From Clostridia bacterium (GTDB lineage: Bacteria > Bacillota > Clostridia > Oscillospirales > CAG-272), in NCBI GenBank assembly GCA_017453205.1, contig JAFTKO010000032.1, positions 62,001 to 126,000 of the forward strand: DNA of 64,000 bases, in the 5' to 3' direction. Shown one piece after another: positions 60,285 to 64,000 of this stretch (the first letter of the stretch is position 1; every line of letters starts with the position of its first letter). The position numbers and the translations under genes are program-made. The notes below the pieces were generated by a model. The model did no database searches, was not told where the DNA came from, and worked only from the letters and a program-made list of their open reading frames with translations.

Positions 60285-62284
60285 CAGATCACCTTCACTC
60301 TTGTATCGGGAGCAAGAAGCTTGAATATTTCTGTTACGTTGATCTTGGCAGGGCTATTGGCAAAGCTGCTGTCGCGGAAGACTGCGCGGAGAGGTTTGCG
60401 CTTCGCGATCTCCTTAATGACAGTTTCGGGAATGTTTTCCTCAAAGCATGCTACCAGGTCTCCGTCATTATAGGTGTGAACGGTATAGTCCTCAATTTTT
60501 TCGGATTTATACGGCAGAGAAAGAGGCAATCCCCATTCAAGTAAGCAACCAAACAGCAAATCGAGGTCGGTACGGTCGTCCTTGATATTTGATTCCAACA
60601 TAGAGAGCATGTCCTGGGAGTAGTCATCAGCACTGTAATATACGCTATTCATGTTGGATTCATCGAGCTTGAACACACGGAAGCCGATGTCTAAATCCGA
60701 TGCCAAATCAAGTTTTGATTCAGTTCTTTGATTTAATTCTTGTTCCAAATCACGATTGAAGTCTATTGCAAACAGATTAATTGCAGCTTCTCCCAACAAT
60801 TTTTGTTTTATGCTATCGCCAGCTCTTTTAATTCGTATTTTGGCTAATTCAGGGATGGTGTGTGGTAGTTTTAACTGATCAAGAACAGACACAGCATTCT
60901 CAGCCACTCTCTTTGCATTTGCTGATGAACTGTTGAGCATCGGATCGATGTTTTCATCTAATTGAACCAAGATAAACTTTCTATGATTACCATCAAGATT
61001 GGAACGCATAACCGCTTCAGCGGTTGTTCCCGATCCGCTAAAAAAGTCCAATACGATATCATCTTTGCCTAACCCAAAGCCAAGTAAAAACTCAATCAAA
61101 GCAACTGGCTTAGGATTGGAAAAGACATCTTTCTTAAAGTATTCGTATACATCATTAGCTCCTGCACTCGTAGTTCCTTTGTCCGAAATAACCGTATTAG
61201 TTGTAAAAATACTGCGTGGGGTTTTACCTAAAGGAATTCGTTGCTTGAATTGTACCGACCATTTGTCGTTTACTTTAATGATTCTAATTTCCCCAGCTTT
61301 AATATCTGAATCAAATCGCTCTTTCGATCTTAGCCAACTAATTGCGTTGCCATCATCGTCGTATTCAAGGATAGTTCCATCGGGACATGTAATCGGATAG
61401 TATTGTTTTCCAGCCTTACGCTTAAAAGTATCCCAATAAAACCTACCTACATCATCAACCTCTTTATAGCGTTTTATATATTCTGCAGAATAGGATTCGT
61501 AAAACTCTCCTAACAAGACCTTGTTTTTAGCATAAGTCAAAATATATTCGTGCTCAATTGCGATGTGAGTGGAATCATTGCCTCCGCCTTTTTTATTTTG
61601 CCAAATCAATTGAGCTATAAAGTTCGCTCCTCCAAATATCTCGTCACAAATATTCTTTAGATTTCGAATTTCACTATCATCTATGGATATAAAAATAACA
61701 CCATCATCAGTTAAAAGATTCTTTGCAAGTTGTAGGCGGGCATAGAGCATACTACACCAGTCGGAATGAAAACGTCCATTGGTTTCCGTATTATGAAACA
61801 AACGATTGTTATCCTCGTTAAAAACTCCGATTTGTTCTGCGTATTGATTGGTGTCCGTTGTATAGTTGTCTTTATATACAAAATCATTTCCGGTGTTGTA
61901 CGGTGGATCAATATAGATCATCTTTACCTTGCCAAGATAACTTTCCTGCAACAGCTTCAGCACTTCAAGGTTATCTCCCTCAATGTATAGGTTCTCGGTC
62001 GAATCCCAATTTTTGCTTTCATCGGGACAGGGGCGCAAAGTTTTACGAATCGGCTTGTTAGCTTCTACAATTGCCGCTTTCTTACCTACCCATGTAAACT
62101 CATATTTTTCATCGCCCACAATAGCTTCCTCGGTCAGCATCTGACGGAGAATATCAAAATTGATTGCTTTCTTGAGTTTCCCGTTCTCATCTACAGTTTC
62201 CGTGATACAATTCGGGAACAACGCACCGATCTTTTCTATATTCTGCTCGGTCATATTTACCGATTCCATTCTCATTTTTTCCAT
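60284..62284 (-). CDS. mod: Type III restriction-modification methyltransferase subunit (Mod)
   Basis: 666 residues; AGGAGAAACAAAATC before the ATG, which overlaps the upstream gene by 13 bp. Motif IV DPPYNTG lies near residue 128 and motif I DFFSGSGTTAEAV near 415, the beta-class order of type III adenine methyltransferases. The region between is the target recognition part. It methylates one strand of an asymmetric site and guides the Res subunit. The target sequence cannot be read from the protein. Confidence 0.93.
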   Translation of the reverse strand: MEKMRMESVNMTEQNIEKIGALFPNCITETVDENGKLKKAINFDILRQMLTEEAIVGDEKYEFTWVGKKAAIVEANKPIRKTLRPCPDESKNWDSTENLYIEGDNLEVLKLLQESYLGKVKMIYIDPPYNTGNDFVYKDNYTTDTNQYAEQIGVFNEDNNRLFHNTETNGRFHSDWCSMLYARLQLAKNLLTDDGVIFISIDDSEIRNLKNICDEIFGGANFIAQLIWQNKKGGGNDSTHIAIEHEYILTYAKNKVLLGEFYESYSAEYIKRYKEVDDVGRFYWDTFKRKAGKQYYPITCPDGTILEYDDDGNAISWLRSKERFDSDIKAGEIRIIKVNDKWSVQFKQRIPLGKTPRSIFTTNTVISDKGTTSAGANDVYEYFKKDVFSNPKPVALIEFLLGFGLGKDDIVLDFFSGSGTTAEAVMRSNLDGNHRKFILVQLDENIDPMLNSSSANAKRVAENAVSVLDQLKLPHTIPELAKIRIKRAGDSIKQKLLGEAAINLFAIDFNRDLEQELNQRTESKLDLASDLDIGFRVFKLDESNMNSVYYSADDYSQDMLSMLESNIKDDRTDLDLLFGCLLEWGLPLSLPYKSEKIEDYTVHTYNDGDLVACFEENIPETVIKEIAKRKPLRAVFRDSSFANSPAKINVTEIFKLLAPDTRVKVI

Positions 62285-63429
62285 GATTTTGTTTCTCCTG
62301 TTATTTCTTTCATGCTTTTGGCTAATTCAATTAATGCGGGATCCGGTTTGAAATCTTTTAGAGATTTTTGCAATTCTAATAATTCCTGCGGAATAGTGAT
62401 TTTATATTCTTTCATTGATGCCGCAAGCTCCTGCAACTCTTTAACAACTGGGGGAATATCCAATTGAATTTTTGATATTTCTTGAACATGTTTCGTTATG
62501 TCTGCAAATTCGGGTGATACAAGATATTCTCTCATAGCAACTATTTCAGGCGATTTTGTCAGACGGCGGTATTCTTCAATTGCCGCAATCATACCCTGGG
62601 GCTTTATTCCAGAAGCCATAGCTTGCAGCTCTGCTAATTGTTCTTGCCAGCTTTTTGCGGTCTGCACAGAATCCATGTCTTTTATAGCATCTCCCATAGC
62701 CGTATTGAAATCCTGTTCAGGTTCTTGTTGAACCGTATTCTCCTTGGCTACAATAATTTTACCAATTTCGGTATCAAGTTGCTCATTTATCTTTTTTATA
62801 AGCTTTAATGCAGAAGAATAACTTTTGGCATTCATCGCATGCGCATGCATTACATCGTTACGAAAATTCTTAACTTTAATAAAATCTGAACGCAACAGTG
62901 GAACCGCATCTTTTCCTATCAAGTTATCCCAAACAGTATGTTCGGACAATTGTTCTATCGCGGCAACTATTTCAGCTTTGGTAAACTGCCACGTTTTATC
63001 GCCAATTGTTTTCTTAGCATTTTGTACGAACTGAGCATCCGAGAACAAAAGAGTAAATATTTCTCCGAAATCCTTGCTTTCCAAATCCTTTATGATCTCT
63101 GCATCTTTGGAATTCTTGCTCAGCGCACTTTTTAGGTAAAGCAATTTTCTCAGCTTTCTTTCGAATTCGTTAAAATGGGGAAAAAGAGCTTTATTATAAT
63201 ACGCAGAGCAACCGTTGCTCAAAACAATGGGGTGAAATTCTCCAATGATATACTCGTGAACCTTCGATAAGGTATTTGCGCTTGGTTCACTTTCGCTTGA
63301 CAAGGAAAATGTTGCAATCCAGCAATCGGAATTATCAATATCATATATTTCAATTTTTATGTCATCGGGAGTATATTGTTCGATTTTTTCTTTCTCTGTC
63401 TTATTTATGAAAAGATATTCTTGAATCAT
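62272..63429 (-). CDS. HEPN-domain protein with Rx4H motif
   Basis: 385 residues, start overlapping the upstream gene by 4 bp (ATGA). The middle region FIKVKNFRNDVMHAHAMNAKSY (about residues 185-206) contains RNDVMH, the Rx4H active site of HEPN ribonucleases, and FNEFERKLRKLLYLKSAL (about 87-105) fits the first HEPN helix (Swt1-type). The C-terminal third is helical, coiled-coil-like (LQELAASMKEYKITI). A nuclease toxin or effector linked to the restriction system is plausible; activity is inferred. Confidence 0.7.
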   Translation of the reverse strand: MIQEYLFINKTEKEKIEQYTPDDIKIEIYDIDNSDCWIATFSLSSESEPSANTLSKVHEYIIGEFHPIVLSNGCSAYYNKALFPHFNEFERKLRKLLYLKSALSKNSKDAEIIKDLESKDFGEIFTLLFSDAQFVQNAKKTIGDKTWQFTKAEIVAAIEQLSEHTVWDNLIGKDAVPLLRSDFIKVKNFRNDVMHAHAMNAKSYSSALKLIKKINEQLDTEIGKIIVAKENTVQQEPEQDFNTAMGDAIKDMDSVQTAKSWQEQLAELQAMASGIKPQGMIAAIEEYRRLTKSPEIVAMREYLVSPEFADITKHVQEISKIQLDIPPVVKELQELAASMKEYKITIPQELLELQKSLKDFKPDPALIELAKSMKEITGETKSWKK

Positions 63430-64000
63430 GATATTTGCTCCAGCTCCTTTTTCAAGCGTTTTAATTCTTCATTCAGCTGAATTTGTCTATTTAGTTGCTT
63501 CTCGCTACGTATCTTCTTTTCCAACGATGCGATATCCGTTATCAATTTGCGCCGATGCGTTTCCGTAGCAATGTTTTCCTCAATCGTTGCATTGACATCC
63601 CATGCAGCACTATTTTCACCGCAAACAATCTGTTTTATAGTGTTTTCCCATACAATGTCAAGATCAAGTCCCGACAGTGGCACTAAAAGCCTATCAAGCT
63701 CCACCCATTCCGTGTGGTATAGGCGATTATGATAGTACGCAAGGCAATACTGATTTTCATACTGCAAAAGGAAAATCATACGCTGAGGTATCAGTTTGGA
63801 GAGGCTCGCAATAGCCTTTTCGTCGTACTTTTTGTTCTTCAGTACGATTTGAAGTATGTAAAAGCCTTGTATGTCCTTTCCCGCCGCAATTTGCGTAGTT
63901 GTCGGTGTAATCTCTCCAACAATAGAGATACGGGATATATCAGCGTCAAATTTTGCCTTTTGAGCTGTGGTCATATTGAATTTTTCGTATATTGCTTTTT
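63426..64000 (-). CDS. DUF4391-domain protein (5' end outside window)
   Basis: The frame stays open to the window edge (KAIYEKFNMTTAQKAKFDAD), so the ATG at 63974 is internal. About 190 residues are visible. FDADISRISIVGEITPTTTQIAAGKDIQGFYILQI and LSKLIPQRMIFLLQY are DUF4391 features. These proteins are linked to helicase- and type III restriction-type loci; the function is unknown. A coiled coil (LEKKIRSEKQLNRQIQLNEELKRLKKELEQI) ends the protein. First visible gene of the operon. Confidence 0.8.
   Translation of the reverse strand, partial: KAIYEKFNMTTAQKAKFDADISRISIVGEITPTTTQIAAGKDIQGFYILQIVLKNKKYDEKAIASLSKLIPQRMIFLLQYENQYCLAYYHNRLYHTEWVELDRLLVPLSGLDLDIVWENTIKQIVCGENSAAWDVNATIEENIATETHRRKLITDIASLEKKIRSEKQLNRQIQLNEELKRLKKELEQIS

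Larger units (their letters stand above)
52730..64000. mobile_element. Integrated element in spoVT carrying a type III defence operon (right end outside window)
   Basis: The region from the spoVT junction to the window end holds the integrase-like serine recombinase at its edge, a small accessory gene, a long leader region, and a seven-gene defence-like operon, all on one strand. Its composition is more AT-rich than the host block at 43-51 kb. No conjugation or phage structural genes are visible in the part shown, so the class (defence island, integrative conjugative element or prophage) is open. Confidence 0.75.

Overview
The window reads as chromosome of an uncultured, sporulation-lineage Firmicute of class Clostridia, probably a gut or rumen plant-glycan degrader. 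Evidence: strong AGGAGG-type ribosome sites, sigma-A promoters with exact 17-bp spacers, a holB-ricT-trmN6 block as in Bacillota, spoVT sequence, and many intracellular glycosidases. No rRNA, tRNA or CRISPR array was seen.

Layout. 1-13.6 kb: forward glycan cluster (secreted GLUG/metallo-beta-lactamase protein, GH106-like, second metallo-beta-lactamase protein, GH36-like, GH127, GH94 phosphorylase, GH99-like), closed by a terminator. Apart from the first protein, whose N-terminus is missing, the products lack signal peptides, so imported oligosaccharides appear to be cut in the cytoplasm. 13.6-18.2 kb: reverse operon of two MDR dehydrogenases, a Gfo/Idh/MocA oxidoreductase and a lactonase-like hydrolase, divergent from an AraC regulator through overlapping promoters. 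18.4-33.5 kb: a LysR regulator divergent from a long surface/secreted series (orphan solute-binding lipoprotein, two DOMON-like secreted proteins, two EEP phosphodiesterase-fold proteins, three SGNH hydrolases, two GDPD enzymes, an M20 amidohydrolase, YdcF, HAD phosphatase). 34-43.7 kb: sugar kinases and more glycosidases (GH29, GH36, GH27) with a second AraC regulator. 43.7-52.3 kb: housekeeping genes on the reverse strand (YgiQ radical SAM, TtcA, TrmN6, ferredoxin, RicT, HolB, a lipase-like protein, DUF378).

52.3-64 kb: an integrated element. A large serine recombinase gene runs in frame into the last ~155 codons of spoVT, so an element of more than 11 kb has entered spoVT after about its 30th codon. 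The other half of spoVT should lie beyond position 64000. The element carries a type III restriction-modification operon with two HEPN-like proteins, a DUF4391 protein, a probable DUF4393/Abi-alpha protein and a YjbR-type protein.

The most interesting points are the recombinase-SpoVT fusion at the element boundary, the HEPN-rich type III defence operon, the surface phosphodiester/ester hydrolase cluster with a 45-residue gene inside it, and a MITE-like inverted element upstream of ygiQ.
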